Shown piece after piece: positions 1 through 8,556 of a DNA stretch of 64,000 nucleotides (position 1 is its first letter; every line of letters starts with the position of its first letter). The position numbers and the translations under genes were made by a program. The notes below the pieces were generated by a model that saw only the letters and a list, made by a program, of their open reading frames with translations, ran no database searches and had not been told where the DNA came from. This stretch comes from Phocaeicola faecalis (GTDB lineage: Bacteria; Bacteroidota; Bacteroidia; Bacteroidales; Bacteroidaceae): positions 1 to 64,000 of the forward strand of contig NZ_JADNRM010000008.1 in NCBI RefSeq assembly GCF_021730445.1, read 5' to 3'.

Positions 1-405
1 CTTCTTTTCCGTTCATCCTTACATTTTAATTAAAACACTCACATAATCAGTCGGTTAAGAATGACAGCACATCCCCTCATCCTCCCTTCAGCCGCGCTTT
101 CCGAGTCCCTTCACAATCTGCCGTCAGTAATTCCCTTATGTACTCATCTTTTTAGCCTGCCGTTTTCTGTAGGGGCAGACCCGTGTGTCTGCCCGAGAAC
201 AGTTCACTTTAAGTTATTGGGGTCATTGGGCGGACACATGGGTCCGCCCCTACCGTAAAGCGCTATTGAAAAAGTTCAAAAGCCGGAAGAAACTTCACAA
301 AATGAAAGGAGGCTGAAGGGGCGGTGACGGGATGCCCGTTCACTACCGGAACCCCCATCAACAGGGAGTTTCAATGGCTTATGAAAGGAGGAAGGGAGAA
401 ACAAC
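1..405. repeat. Composite intergenic repeat, copy A (left part outside the window)
   Basis: This stretch matches 24340-24640 and 58200-58440. Shared landmarks are a CATCCCTACATTTTAA-like start, a block around 58-110 reading CATCCCCTCATCCTCCC, a CTTCACAATCTGCC block, and the returning arm GGAGGCTGAA..GGGTGRTGACG followed by CACTACCGG and ATCAACAG near 300-365. The CCTCATCCTCCCTTCAGCC arm and the later GGAGGCTGAAGGGGCGGTGACG arm are imperfect inverted repeats, so the module could fold into a long hairpin. A separate palindromic element (169-253) interrupts this copy but not the same place in the others. No credible gene lies here; the apparent short ORF at 61-258 is repeat sequence. Confidence 0.75.
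169..253. repeat. Palindromic GTAGGGGC...GCCCCTAC element
   Basis: The ends are inverted repeats: GTAGGGGCAGACCCGTGTG on the left and the near-exact reverse complement ending GGGTCCGCCCCTAC on the right, with about 35 bp between the arms. A second member with the same outer ends but different inner arms lies at 24120-24189. The size and ends suggest a REP- or MITE-like element. It carries no coding capacity. Confidence 0.7.
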
Positions 406-481
406 GCAATCATTGGTAGATGTCGGGATTCGGGTAAATGTCTTTTAGTCTGGTTATTTGGAAGAAAAATAAAATGTAAAA

Positions 482-721
482 ATGAGCAAAAATCGGGATG
501 ATGTAATAAAGAAACTGTTTGAACGTTCTCTGGAACCCAAGGAAAGAGGGGAATTGAATAATTATGAGTTTATTAATGATGCTCTTCGCAAACAATGGGA
601 AGAGGTACCTGCTACTATTGATTCGGTAAGAGAAGAACGTATTTTGCATAGTGTATTGAAGAGTATTAGAAGAAAGAAAAATCATTTCACTTATTCTGAA
701 AGAATATGCCTATATGGATGA
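482..721 (+). pseudogene. Remnant of a FecR-type anti-sigma factor N-terminus
   Basis: The 79-codon frame begins MSKNRDDVIKKLFERSLEP and has the charged, helical look of the cytoplasmic N-terminus of Bacteroides FecR-like anti-sigma factors (usually about 300-400 aa). Nothing of the membrane segment or the FecR domain follows. Around position 700 the reading passes into a different frame that encodes the tail of a SusD-like protein. In Bacteroides, fecR, susC and susD often lie in that order, so a deletion that removed most of fecR, all of susC and most of susD would explain the junction. The FecR assignment rests on general character, not a diagnostic motif. Confidence 0.45.
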
Positions 722-893
722 GTTCCGTAATCGTGACAGTCGTCTTTATGTTTCGCCGTCTAAGGAGGCTGCTTTGGATTTTGTGCGTAACGAACGTCGT
801 ATAGAACTGGCTGCTGAAGGACAACGTTATGATGATATACGTCGTTATGGAGCTGCATATTGCAACAAGGTAATGAATCGAGATGAATTTTAG
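702..893 (+). pseudogene. C-terminal remnant of a SusD/RagB-like glycan-binding lipoprotein
   Basis: Translated from 702, this piece reads EYAYMDEFRNRDSRLYV and then FVRNERRIELAAEGQRYDD, IRRYGAA, ending at TAG 891-893. The RNERRIELAxEGxRxxDIRR block is the signature near the C-terminus of SusD/RagB outer-membrane lipoproteins, which are normally about 500-600 aa. Only about 63 codons remain, there is no start codon or signal peptide, and the frame differs from the FecR-like piece just upstream. It is a dead fragment of a former polysaccharide-utilisation locus next to composite repeat copy A. Confidence 0.8.
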
Positions 894-1055
894 GTGTTAG
901 GATTATGCACGGGATGTGTATGACATTTGTCTTCACATCCCGTTTTTTATCATTAATGTGTTAAAAAAACATAAGCAAATACAGAGTATATAAGGGAAAC
1001 TTCCTTTCTTTGTACTTTAATACAGCGATTGGTTAATTCATTAAATCTAATAAGT

Positions 1056-2840
1056 ATGAAATTACTTTCGATTTTAGCGTTAAGTGCGGTCTTTGCGCTC
1101 ACTTCAATAAATTTGTATGCTCAAAAAGTATATGATATTTCCACGTTTGGCTTAAAACCCAATACTCATAAAAATGCTTCTCCTGTTTTACAAAAGGCAT
1201 TGTCGAAAATAAAGGCGGAGTGTAAGGATGGTGAGGCGGTTATTCTTCGTTTTCCTGAAGGCCGTTATGACTTTCATGAAAAAGGGGCTGCCGTACGCGA
1301 ATATTATATTTCGAACCACGACCAGGACAATCCCAAGAAAGTAGGTATTGCACTGGAGGATATGAAGAATCTCACTCTTGACGGACAAGGGGCACAGTTT
1401 GTCTTTCATGGGAGAATGTTACCGGTATCACTCCTTCGTTCGGAGAACTGTAGTTTGAAGAATTTCAGTATTGATTTTGAAAACCCTCATATTGCACAAA
1501 TAAAGATATTGGAGAATACTCCTCAAGAAGGAATCGTTTTTGAACCGGCTTCATGGGTGAAATATCGTATAGCCAAAGACTCAATCTTTGAAGCTTATGG
1601 AGAAGGGTGGACTTTAAAACATTCTTGGGGTATTGCTTTTGATGGGGATACCAAACATTTGGTATACAATACCAGCGATATTGCTTGCCCGACGAAAGGG
1701 GCAAGTGAGATTGCGCCGCGCCGCATCCGTGCTCCTCATTGGAAAGATGCACGTCTTGTTCCCGGAACTGTTGTTGCCATGCGTGGCTGGGGACGTCCCA
1801 CTCCCGGTATCTTTCTTTCACATGATTTAAATACGGCCTTGGAAAACATAAAAGTCCATTATGCCGAAGGAATGGGATTACTGGCACAATTCAGTGACAA
1901 TATTACGCTAGAGAAGTTCTGTGTTTGTTTGAAGGGGGAGGATGATCCGCGTTATTTTACCACACAGGCAGATGCAACTCACTTTTCCGGTTGCAAAGGA
2001 AAGATTACTTCGTGCAACGGACTGTATGAGGGCATGATGGATGATGCCATTAATGTGCATGGAACGTATCTAAAAGTGGTGAAAAGGGTAGATGACCGTA
2101 CATTGGTCGGACGTTATATGCACGGTCAGTCATGGGGATTTGAATGGGGACGCGCCGGAGATGAGGTGCAGTTCGTACAATCCGCTACTATGGAATTGAT
2201 TGGCAAGCAGAATAAGATTGCAAGCATTCGTCCGTATGATAAAGAACAAATAGATGGAGCACGTGAGTTCATCATTGCTTTTGATGAGGCTATAGATTCG
2301 GCTATCAATGAACAGAGTGGATTTGGTATTGAGAATCTTACTTGGACTCCGGAAGTCTTGTTTGCCGGAAATACGATTCGCAATAATCGGGCGAGAGGTA
2401 CGTTGTTCAGTACTCCGCGTAAAACAGTTGTCGAGAATAACTTATTCGACCATACTTCAGGGGCTGCTATTTTATTGTGTGGAGACTGTAACGGTTGGTT
2501 TGAAACCGGAGCGTGCCGTAATGTAATTATTCGCAAGAATCGTTTTGTGAATGCACTTACCAATTTATTTCAGTTTACGAATGCTGTGATTTCGATTTAT
2601 CCGGAAATACCCGACCTGAAGAATCAGCAGAAGTATTTTCATGGAGGACCGGAAGGGGGTATTGTGATAGAAGATAATGAATTCGATACTTTTGACGCTC
2701 CTATCCTGTATGCCAAATCTGTAGATGGATTGATATTCCGCAATAATGTTATAAAGAAGAACACGGACTATAAACCGTTCCATTTTAATCAGAACCGTTT
2801 TTGGTTGGAGCGGGTGACGAATGTGACGATTGCCGAATAA
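1056..2840 (+). CDS. GH110 alpha-1,3-galactosidase (blood group B-cleaving type)
   Basis: Predicted secreted exo-alpha-1,3-galactosidase of family GH110, 594 aa, which removes terminal alpha-1,3-linked galactose from glycans such as the blood-group B determinant. The ATG at 1056 is chosen because it opens a clean SPI signal peptide (MKLLSILALSAVFAL..NLYA/QKV); a TTG at 1029 is possible but adds nine unlikely residues. The body has the repetitive look of a right-handed beta-helix, with the family block GMMDDAINVHGTYLKV around residues 330-345 whose Asp pair belongs to the conserved acidic centre. Length matches the family. The subfamily (A needs the fucosylated B antigen, B also accepts linear substrates) cannot be decided by eye. 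The GH109 gene follows 60 bp downstream on the same strand, which suggests one transcript. Confidence 0.85.
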   Translation: MKLLSILALSAVFALTSINLYAQKVYDISTFGLKPNTHKNASPVLQKALSKIKAECKDGEAVILRFPEGRYDFHEKGAAVREYYISNHDQDNPKKVGIALEDMKNLTLDGQGAQFVFHGRMLPVSLLRSENCSLKNFSIDFENPHIAQIKILENTPQEGIVFEPASWVKYRIAKDSIFEAYGEGWTLKHSWGIAFDGDTKHLVYNTSDIACPTKGASEIAPRRIRAPHWKDARLVPGTVVAMRGWGRPTPGIFLSHDLNTALENIKVHYAEGMGLLAQFSDNITLEKFCVCLKGEDDPRYFTTQADATHFSGCKGKITSCNGLYEGMMDDAINVHGTYLKVVKRVDDRTLVGRYMHGQSWGFEWGRAGDEVQFVQSATMELIGKQNKIASIRPYDKEQIDGAREFIIAFDEAIDSAINEQSGFGIENLTWTPEVLFAGNTIRNNRARGTLFSTPRKTVVENNLFDHTSGAAILLCGDCNGWFETGACRNVIIRKNRFVNALTNLFQFTNAVISIYPEIPDLKNQQKYFHGGPEGGIVIEDNEFDTFDAPILYAKSVDGLIFRNNVIKKNTDYKPFHFNQNRFWLERVTNVTIAE

Positions 2841-2900
2841 GGCGTTGGTTTATAAATGAATACTAACTATTATATTTTAAATATTTATTTTTGAAAAGAC

Positions 2901-4319
2901 ATGAAGATTAAGAATCTATTGACTGTGATGACCGGCTTGGCATTGTTCTGCTTGGTCGGATGCGCTTCTCCTCAGAAGGAAGCTGCTGCAAAGGAGTATG
3001 CTCCTATCGAAGTCGCTGTGCCCGAGCGTCCTGCCGGACAGCAAGATGTAATTCAACTGACCACTCCGAAACTGGATACGGTTCGTGTTGGTTTTATTGG
3101 CTTGGGTATGCGTGGTCCCGGTGCTGTTGCACGTTGGACTCATATTCCCGGTACAAAAATTGTAGCTTTGTGTGACCTTCGTCCCAAATGTGTAGAAAGA
3201 GCACAAGGTATTTTGGAAAAGGCCGGTCTTCCTAAAGCTGCCGAATATTCAGGTTCTGAAGATGCATGGAAGCAATTGTGTGAACGTGATGATATTGATG
3301 TGGTATATATTGCTTCAGACTGGAAACATCATGCCGAAATGGGTATTTACGCTATGGAACACGGCAAGCATGTTGCCATTGAAGTTCCGTCTGCTATGAC
3401 ACTGGATGAAATCTGGGCGTTAATCAATACTTCAGAAAAAACTCGCAAGCACTGTATGCAGTTGGAAAACTGTGTATACGACTTCTTCGAACTGACTACA
3501 TTGAACATGGCTCAGCAGGGATTGTTCGGTGAAGTGCTGCACGTAGAAGGTTCTTATATCCACAACCTTGAAGAGTTCTGGGGTGAATATTGGAACAACT
3601 GGCGTTTGGATTACAACAACGAATTCCGTGGTGACGTTTATGCCACTCACGGCCTTGGCCCGGCCTGCCAATTGCTGGACATTCACCGTGGTGACCGCAT
3701 GAAGACTTTGGTGGCTATGGATACTAAAGCTGTAACCGGTCCTGAACTGGGTAAGAGATATGGTTTGGCAAATGATTCTATTGAATTCCAAAACGGTGAC
3801 CACACCATGACTTTCATCCGCACTGAAAACGGTAAAACTATCCACATTCAGCATGATGTAATGAATCCTCGTCCTTACAGCCGTATGTATCAGCTGACAG
3901 GTACGAATGGTTTCGCCAACAAATATCCTATCGAACAATACTGCTTGCGTCCCGACCAGGTTGACGCTAAAGAAGTGCCTAACCACGAAAACCTGAATAT
4001 GCACGCTGCTGTTCCCGAAAACGTGAAAGAAGCCTTGATGCAGAAATACAAACACCCGATTCACCAGGAACTGGAAGAAACTGCCAAGAAGGTAGGTGGT
4101 CACGGTGGTATGGACTACATCATGGACTATCGTCTGGTTTACTGTCTGCGCAACGGTTTGCCTTTGGATATGGATGTATACGACTTGGCTGAATGGTGCT
4201 GTATGGCAGACCTTACCCGCCTTTCTATCGAAAACGGTAATGCTCCGGTAGCTGTACCCGACTTTACCCGCGGTAGCTGGAACAAGGTGAAAGGTTATCG
4301 CCACGCATTTGCCAAATAA
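2901..4319 (+). CDS. GH109 NAD-dependent alpha-N-acetylgalactosaminidase lipoprotein
   Basis: A 472-aa Gfo/Idh/MocA-fold protein of the GH109 type, which cleaves terminal alpha-N-acetylgalactosamine (blood-group A determinant) using bound NAD+ in an oxidation-elimination mechanism. The SPII signal ends LALFCLVGC with lipid Cys21, followed by an Ala/Glu-rich linker, so it is membrane anchored. The Rossmann motif VRVGFIGLGMRGPG is at residues 61-74, then DVVYIASDWKHHAEM, EVPSAMTLDE and YATHGLGPACQLLDIHRGD. These THGLGP and HRGDRM blocks fit GH109 better than sugar dehydrogenases. It lies 60 bp after the GH110 gene, so A- and B-type terminal sugars would be handled by one locus. A strong hairpin follows at 4371-4404. 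A related non-hydrolytic oxidoreductase remains possible. Confidence 0.8.
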   Translation: MKIKNLLTVMTGLALFCLVGCASPQKEAAAKEYAPIEVAVPERPAGQQDVIQLTTPKLDTVRVGFIGLGMRGPGAVARWTHIPGTKIVALCDLRPKCVERAQGILEKAGLPKAAEYSGSEDAWKQLCERDDIDVVYIASDWKHHAEMGIYAMEHGKHVAIEVPSAMTLDEIWALINTSEKTRKHCMQLENCVYDFFELTTLNMAQQGLFGEVLHVEGSYIHNLEEFWGEYWNNWRLDYNNEFRGDVYATHGLGPACQLLDIHRGDRMKTLVAMDTKAVTGPELGKRYGLANDSIEFQNGDHTMTFIRTENGKTIHIQHDVMNPRPYSRMYQLTGTNGFANKYPIEQYCLRPDQVDAKEVPNHENLNMHAAVPENVKEALMQKYKHPIHQELEETAKKVGGHGGMDYIMDYRLVYCLRNGLPLDMDVYDLAEWCCMADLTRLSIENGNAPVAVPDFTRGSWNKVKGYRHAFAK

Positions 4320-4370
4320 TTCTTAAAATCTCGTTTTTTAAACTGAGATAATTTCAACATAAAATGAAAG

Positions 4371-4404
4371 AAGAGGTTGTTACCGATACCGGTAACAACC
4401 TCTT
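4371..4404. terminator. Hairpin between convergent GH109 and 5'-nucleotidase genes
   Basis: A perfect 15-bp stem (AAGAGGTTGTTACCG with its reverse complement) closes a 4-nt loop. It lies between two converging genes and is symmetric, so it probably ends both transcripts. Confidence 0.75.
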
Positions 4405-4424
4405 TCTGATATATATATCCTGTT

Positions 4425-5864
4425 TTATTCTTCTACGATACTTGTACGCGGCCGTTGGGGTGTGATTTCCTTTTGCTGTTTCAGATATTCTATCAGAGCG
4501 TCTGATGAGGTGGCAGTCGTTTCATGTCCCGGGTCGGCATGGTCAAATCGGTAGCTGGAGGCGATGTAGCTGTTCATTCCTACTTTATACTGTTTATTCT
4601 CGTCCAGCGGGTTACCGTTCATATCTTTTAGGGTGACACTCACGGCTTTGCCGTCATGGGTATGAATGGTATAGGTCATGCCCGAAACCAATAAATCGGC
4701 ACGTTTGCTGGCTTTGCGGTAGGAGTTCATTAATAAGGTGCGAATCTCTGCCGGAGTCATCCGGTAGATAACTACGCTGTTGCCGAAGGGATCCAGTTGA
4801 TAAATCTCGGCCATGGTGATTTCTCCTTTGGCTATTTGTCCGATGCGCACGCCGCCGGCATTCTGGAAAGCAAAGTCGAGATTATGCACGCTGGTTACGG
4901 CATCCGTCATCAGTGAGCCGAGAGGTTCTTTACCGTTGAACTGTGCTGTGGCGTGTGCTATTACTTGGTCTAAGTGGCAATCCTCGCGGAATTTCTGAAT
5001 CAGTTGCTTGATATCTGTATCTTCGTCTTTGAGTTTCGCGATATTAATCAGCTCGAATTTCTTATCTTTTACTTTATTGTCATCTAAGGTTATGGTGGTC
5101 TTGCCCAGATAATGGAGATTACTTTGTGCCTGATTAATCAGGACACCATTCACGATAATGGTGGAGTCAATGCGTGTATGTGAGTGCCCTCCAATGATAA
5201 CGTCCAGCTCGGGCATCGCTTCGGCTATTTCACAGTCTTTGGTATAACCGGTATGGGTGAGACCGACAAACAAGTCACATTGAGTGCGTAAGTTCTTGTA
5301 TTTAAGGGCTGTTGAGACTGGCTCTGTGAATGTGACACCTTTCAGGCGTGCAGGATGGGTGGCGGGAAGCAGTTCGCCTGTTCTTCGCTTACTCACTTCG
5401 ATGAGGCTCAGGATGCATATCTTGGTGTCACCGATTTGGAGGAAAGCATAAGGTTGAGGTTGTTTGATTTTGGCTGTTTCTTCATCGACAATCATGTTGG
5501 CACACAGGAATTGGAAGTTGGCCTGCTCCATTCGTTGGTTCAACACTTCCTGTCCATAGTCGAATTCATGGTTCCCGAATATCTCATACCGATAGCCTAT
5601 CCGGTTCATTAAGTCAATCATGGGGAAGCCTTTCTCGGGATATTGGTCTACTACCGGATTCCCCGAAAACATATCTCCTCCACTTAGAATCAAGATATTG
5701 GGGTTCTTGGCACGTTCTTTCTGTATATAGCTTGCTATTTTGGCAAAGTTATCAATACTGCCGTGCATGTCATTGGTAGAAAAGAGGATGATTTGCGTTT
5801 CTTTTGCTGACAGTGAGCAGCATAGAAAGACAAATAACAATAGAAAACTAGATAGCTTTTTCAT
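4425..5864 (-). CDS. UshA-like 5'-nucleotidase / 2',3'-cyclic phosphodiesterase
   Basis: Secreted bifunctional nucleotide phosphatase of 479 aa. A signal peptide (MKKLSSFLLLFVFLCCSLSA) is followed by the dimetal phosphoesterase domain: NDMHG with Asp32/His34, SGGDMFSGNP with Asp64, GNHEFDYG with Asn98/His99, then GLTHTG and GGHSHT for the remaining metal ligands. The C-terminal half carries the substrate-specificity domain (TDAVTSVHNLDFAFQNAGG, DPFGNSVVIYRMT). All metal-binding motifs are present and the length is close to the family norm, so it should be active. It is a stand-alone gene, convergent with GH109 and divergent from the xus operon. It likely recovers phosphate and nucleosides from nucleotides in the periplasm. 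Confidence 0.85.
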   Translation of the reverse strand: MKKLSSFLLLFVFLCCSLSAKETQIILFSTNDMHGSIDNFAKIASYIQKERAKNPNILILSGGDMFSGNPVVDQYPEKGFPMIDLMNRIGYRYEIFGNHEFDYGQEVLNQRMEQANFQFLCANMIVDEETAKIKQPQPYAFLQIGDTKICILSLIEVSKRRTGELLPATHPARLKGVTFTEPVSTALKYKNLRTQCDLFVGLTHTGYTKDCEIAEAMPELDVIIGGHSHTRIDSTIIVNGVLINQAQSNLHYLGKTTITLDDNKVKDKKFELINIAKLKDEDTDIKQLIQKFREDCHLDQVIAHATAQFNGKEPLGSLMTDAVTSVHNLDFAFQNAGGVRIGQIAKGEITMAEIYQLDPFGNSVVIYRMTPAEIRTLLMNSYRKASKRADLLVSGMTYTIHTHDGKAVSVTLKDMNGNPLDENKQYKVGMNSYIASSYRFDHADPGHETTATSSDALIEYLKQQKEITPQRPRTSIVEE

Positions 5865-5899
5865 TTATTACTGGTGTTTAATAGGTTGGTTTAATGCTG

Positions 5900-5907
5900 C
5901 AAAGATA
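5900..5907 (-). promoter_or_regulatory. Bacteroides -7 box for the 5'-nucleotidase gene
   Basis: On the minus strand the sequence reads TATCTTTG, an exact TAnnTTTG box 36 bp before the start codon. No good TTTG lies at the ideal -33 spacing. Confidence 0.55.
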
Positions 5908-6132
5908 GGTTATTAATATTTCAAATGCTTTGCAGCATACAGAAAAGTTTGTTTCCGGGCAATGGTATATTTGTCTTCTAATGGGGAGAATACTTATAAA
6001 TGGTGATTGTAGGAAAGAAATGACTGCTGAGACGGCTTTCTAAATTACCTATAAAAAGCGATTGCGGCGCGTCGGTTTTATTAGGAATTTTGCATCCGAA
6101 TAAAGAATGTAATTACTTAGCAAGAGAAAAAC

Positions 6133-8529
6133 GTGAGAACAGCAATTCGGAAAGTGAGTATTTTAATTATCGTTTTATGGGCGGGCGTATCTGTATATGC
6201 ACAGCCATATAAAACCATGATTTCGGGTAAAGTCGTATCGAAGGAGAAGGAAATCATAGATTTGGCAACTGTGTATCTGAAAGGGACCAACTATGGTTGT
6301 ATGACCAATGAACAGGGAATATATCATCTGCATGCTCCGGCAGGAGAGTATACGCTGGTTGTTTCTGCCATCGGCTACGAAACGGTGGAGAAGCCGGTGA
6401 AACTCCTTCGGGATGAGAGAGTAAAAATGAATGTAGTGTTAGCTTCGTCTGTAACAGAGTTGGATGAGGTCGTTGTCGTATCCAATGGGGTAGGCCGTGT
6501 GAAGCGTTCGGCTTTTAATGCCGTGGCTGTGGATACGGAGGAGTTGCAGAACTCGACGAAGAATTTGAGTGACGCCTTGTCCAAACTTCCGGGTATGAAG
6601 TTGCGGGAAGCAGGAGGTGTAGGCTCTGACACCCAACTCATGTTGGACGGCTTTAGTGGAAAACATGTCAAAATCTTCATTGACGGAGTGCCACAGGAGG
6701 GGGTAGGCAGCTCGTTCGGGCTGAACAATATTCCTGTGAATTTTGCCGAGCGTATAGAAGTGTATAAAGGGGTTGTACCGGTAGGATTCGGCACCGATGC
6801 TTTAGGAGGTATCGTCAATATTGTGACGAACAAGAAGAAGAGAAAATGGTTTTTGGATACTTCTTATTCCTATGGCTCGTTTAATACGCACAAGTCGTAT
6901 GTCAATTTCGGGCAGACTTTCAGAAACGGATGGATGTATGAGATAAATGCATTCCAAAACTATTCCGACAATGATTATTATGTGGATACTTATGTCACTC
7001 ATTTTTCTCCTGATGGCAATACCACCGACAAAAAGAAGATTGAGCATGTAAAGCGTTTCAATGACACTTACCACAATGAGGCTGTCATCGGAAAGATTGG
7101 TTGGGTGGGAAAACCTTTTGCCGACCGTTTGCTCTTTGGCTTTACTTATTCCAATATGTACAAGGAGATTCAGACAGGAGTGCGTCAGGAAGCGGTATTT
7201 GGAGAGAAGCATCGCAAGGGACATTCGCTGATGCCCTCATTGGAGTATCGTAAGCGGGATTTGTTCACCAAAGGGCTGGATATCAGCTTGACGGCAAATT
7301 ATAATTATAACCTGACCCAGAATGTTGATACTGTGCCTTATCAATACAACTGGTATGGCGAAAAGCAATATACCGGTTCAAAAGGAGAGCAATCTTATCA
7401 GGACAATGAATCGAAGAATAAGAACTGGAATGGAACGTTCAGGGCCGATTATCGCCTTAGTAGGGCGCAGACCTTTACATTGAGCCATGTGCTGACTGCT
7501 TTTGAGCGAAGTAACCGTTCGGATGTGAATTCCACTTCGGCCGTCTCCGACTTTACCGTTCCCAAGAAGACAAGGAAGAATATCACCGGGCTTTCTTATC
7601 GCCTGATGCCCACTGAGAAATGGAACTTCTCTGCTTTCGGGAAGTATTACAACCAGCATAGTTCGGGATTGGTCTCACAAAATGCCGACGGCATAGGAAA
7701 CTATATCGATATGTCTAAGAACGTAAGCGCTTTGGGTTACGGTGTGGCAGGCACCTATTGGATAATAAAGGACCTGCAGGCGAAGCTCTCATACGAGAAA
7801 GCTTATCGGCTACCGTCCAATGAAGAACTGTTCGGTGACGAGGATTTGGAAGCGGGGAAGGCTGATTTGAATCCGGAGAACAGTGACAACATTAATCTGA
7901 ACCTCAGTTATACACACCAGTTTGGCAAACATGGGCTTTATGTGGAAGGAAGTTTGATTTATCGTGATACGAAAGATTACATCGTCCGTACTATCAGTTC
8001 TTTTGGAGGCAAAAGCTATGGTTCCTATTATAACCATGGGCGTGTAAAGACGAAAGGCTTCAATGTATCCGCACGTTACAGTTATTCGCATTGGCTCAGT
8101 GTGGGAGCTACTTATAGCAGCATGGATACGCGTGACAATGAGAAATACTTGGAAGGGGGTTCCCTGCAGGAAAGCCTGAAGTATAAACTGCGTATACCCA
8201 ACCAGCCTTACCGTTATGCCAGCCTGGATGCTTCTCTCTATTGGCATGACTTGTTTGCAAAAGGAAACCGCTTGTCGCTCACGTATGACAGCTATTACCA
8301 GCACGAGTTTCCCTTGAATTGGGAAACCATCGGAGAGGCTTCTTCCAAGAAACGCGTACCGGAACAGTTTTCACATAATCTAGGAGTTACGTATAGCATC
8401 AAGAACGGACGCTATAATCTTTCGTTTGAATGTAAGAACTTCACGGACGAGAAGCTATATGATAATTATAGTCTGCAGAAAGCCGGGCGTGCGTTCTATG
8501 GGAAGGTGAGAGTTTATTTCGGACAATAA
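6133..8529 (+). CDS. xusA: XusA-like TonB-dependent siderophore receptor
   Basis: Outer-membrane TonB-dependent receptor of 798 aa. It starts at GTG 6133, giving a signal peptide ending SVYAQ. A carboxypeptidase-regulatory-like domain (residues ~30-110: MISGKVVSKEKEIIDLATVYLKG) precedes the plug domain (LSDALSKLPGMKLREAGG, IFIDGVPQEG, IERIEVYKG-type block and GTDALGGIVNIVT) and a 22-strand barrel ending in an aromatic residue region. It is followed by a DUF4374 lipoprotein and a PepSY membrane protein, the gene order of the Bacteroides thetaiotaomicron xusABC operon that salvages enterobactin-type siderophores made by other bacteria. The assignment to xus depends mainly on this neighbourhood. 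An iron-controlled promoter is expected in 5910-6130, but I do not see a clear operator. Confidence 0.78.
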   Translation: MRTAIRKVSILIIVLWAGVSVYAQPYKTMISGKVVSKEKEIIDLATVYLKGTNYGCMTNEQGIYHLHAPAGEYTLVVSAIGYETVEKPVKLLRDERVKMNVVLASSVTELDEVVVVSNGVGRVKRSAFNAVAVDTEELQNSTKNLSDALSKLPGMKLREAGGVGSDTQLMLDGFSGKHVKIFIDGVPQEGVGSSFGLNNIPVNFAERIEVYKGVVPVGFGTDALGGIVNIVTNKKKRKWFLDTSYSYGSFNTHKSYVNFGQTFRNGWMYEINAFQNYSDNDYYVDTYVTHFSPDGNTTDKKKIEHVKRFNDTYHNEAVIGKIGWVGKPFADRLLFGFTYSNMYKEIQTGVRQEAVFGEKHRKGHSLMPSLEYRKRDLFTKGLDISLTANYNYNLTQNVDTVPYQYNWYGEKQYTGSKGEQSYQDNESKNKNWNGTFRADYRLSRAQTFTLSHVLTAFERSNRSDVNSTSAVSDFTVPKKTRKNITGLSYRLMPTEKWNFSAFGKYYNQHSSGLVSQNADGIGNYIDMSKNVSALGYGVAGTYWIIKDLQAKLSYEKAYRLPSNEELFGDEDLEAGKADLNPENSDNINLNLSYTHQFGKHGLYVEGSLIYRDTKDYIVRTISSFGGKSYGSYYNHGRVKTKGFNVSARYSYSHWLSVGATYSSMDTRDNEKYLEGGSLQESLKYKLRIPNQPYRYASLDASLYWHDLFAKGNRLSLTYDSYYQHEFPLNWETIGEASSKKRVPEQFSHNLGVTYSIKNGRYNLSFECKNFTDEKLYDNYSLQKAGRAFYGKVRVYFGQ

Positions 8530-8556
8530 ATATGAATCGATAAATAAAATAGAAGA

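Noticed and set aside
61..258. 65-codon open frame at the left edge
   Set aside because: It lies wholly in the composite repeat and in the GTAGGGGC palindrome, and has no protein-like character.
1029..1055. TTG start for the GH110 gene
   Set aside because: The ATG at 1056 starts directly with a normal signal peptide.
3432..4304. 290-codon minus-strand frame opposite the GH109 gene
   Set aside because: It is a shadow of the strongly supported GH109 coding frame and matches no family.
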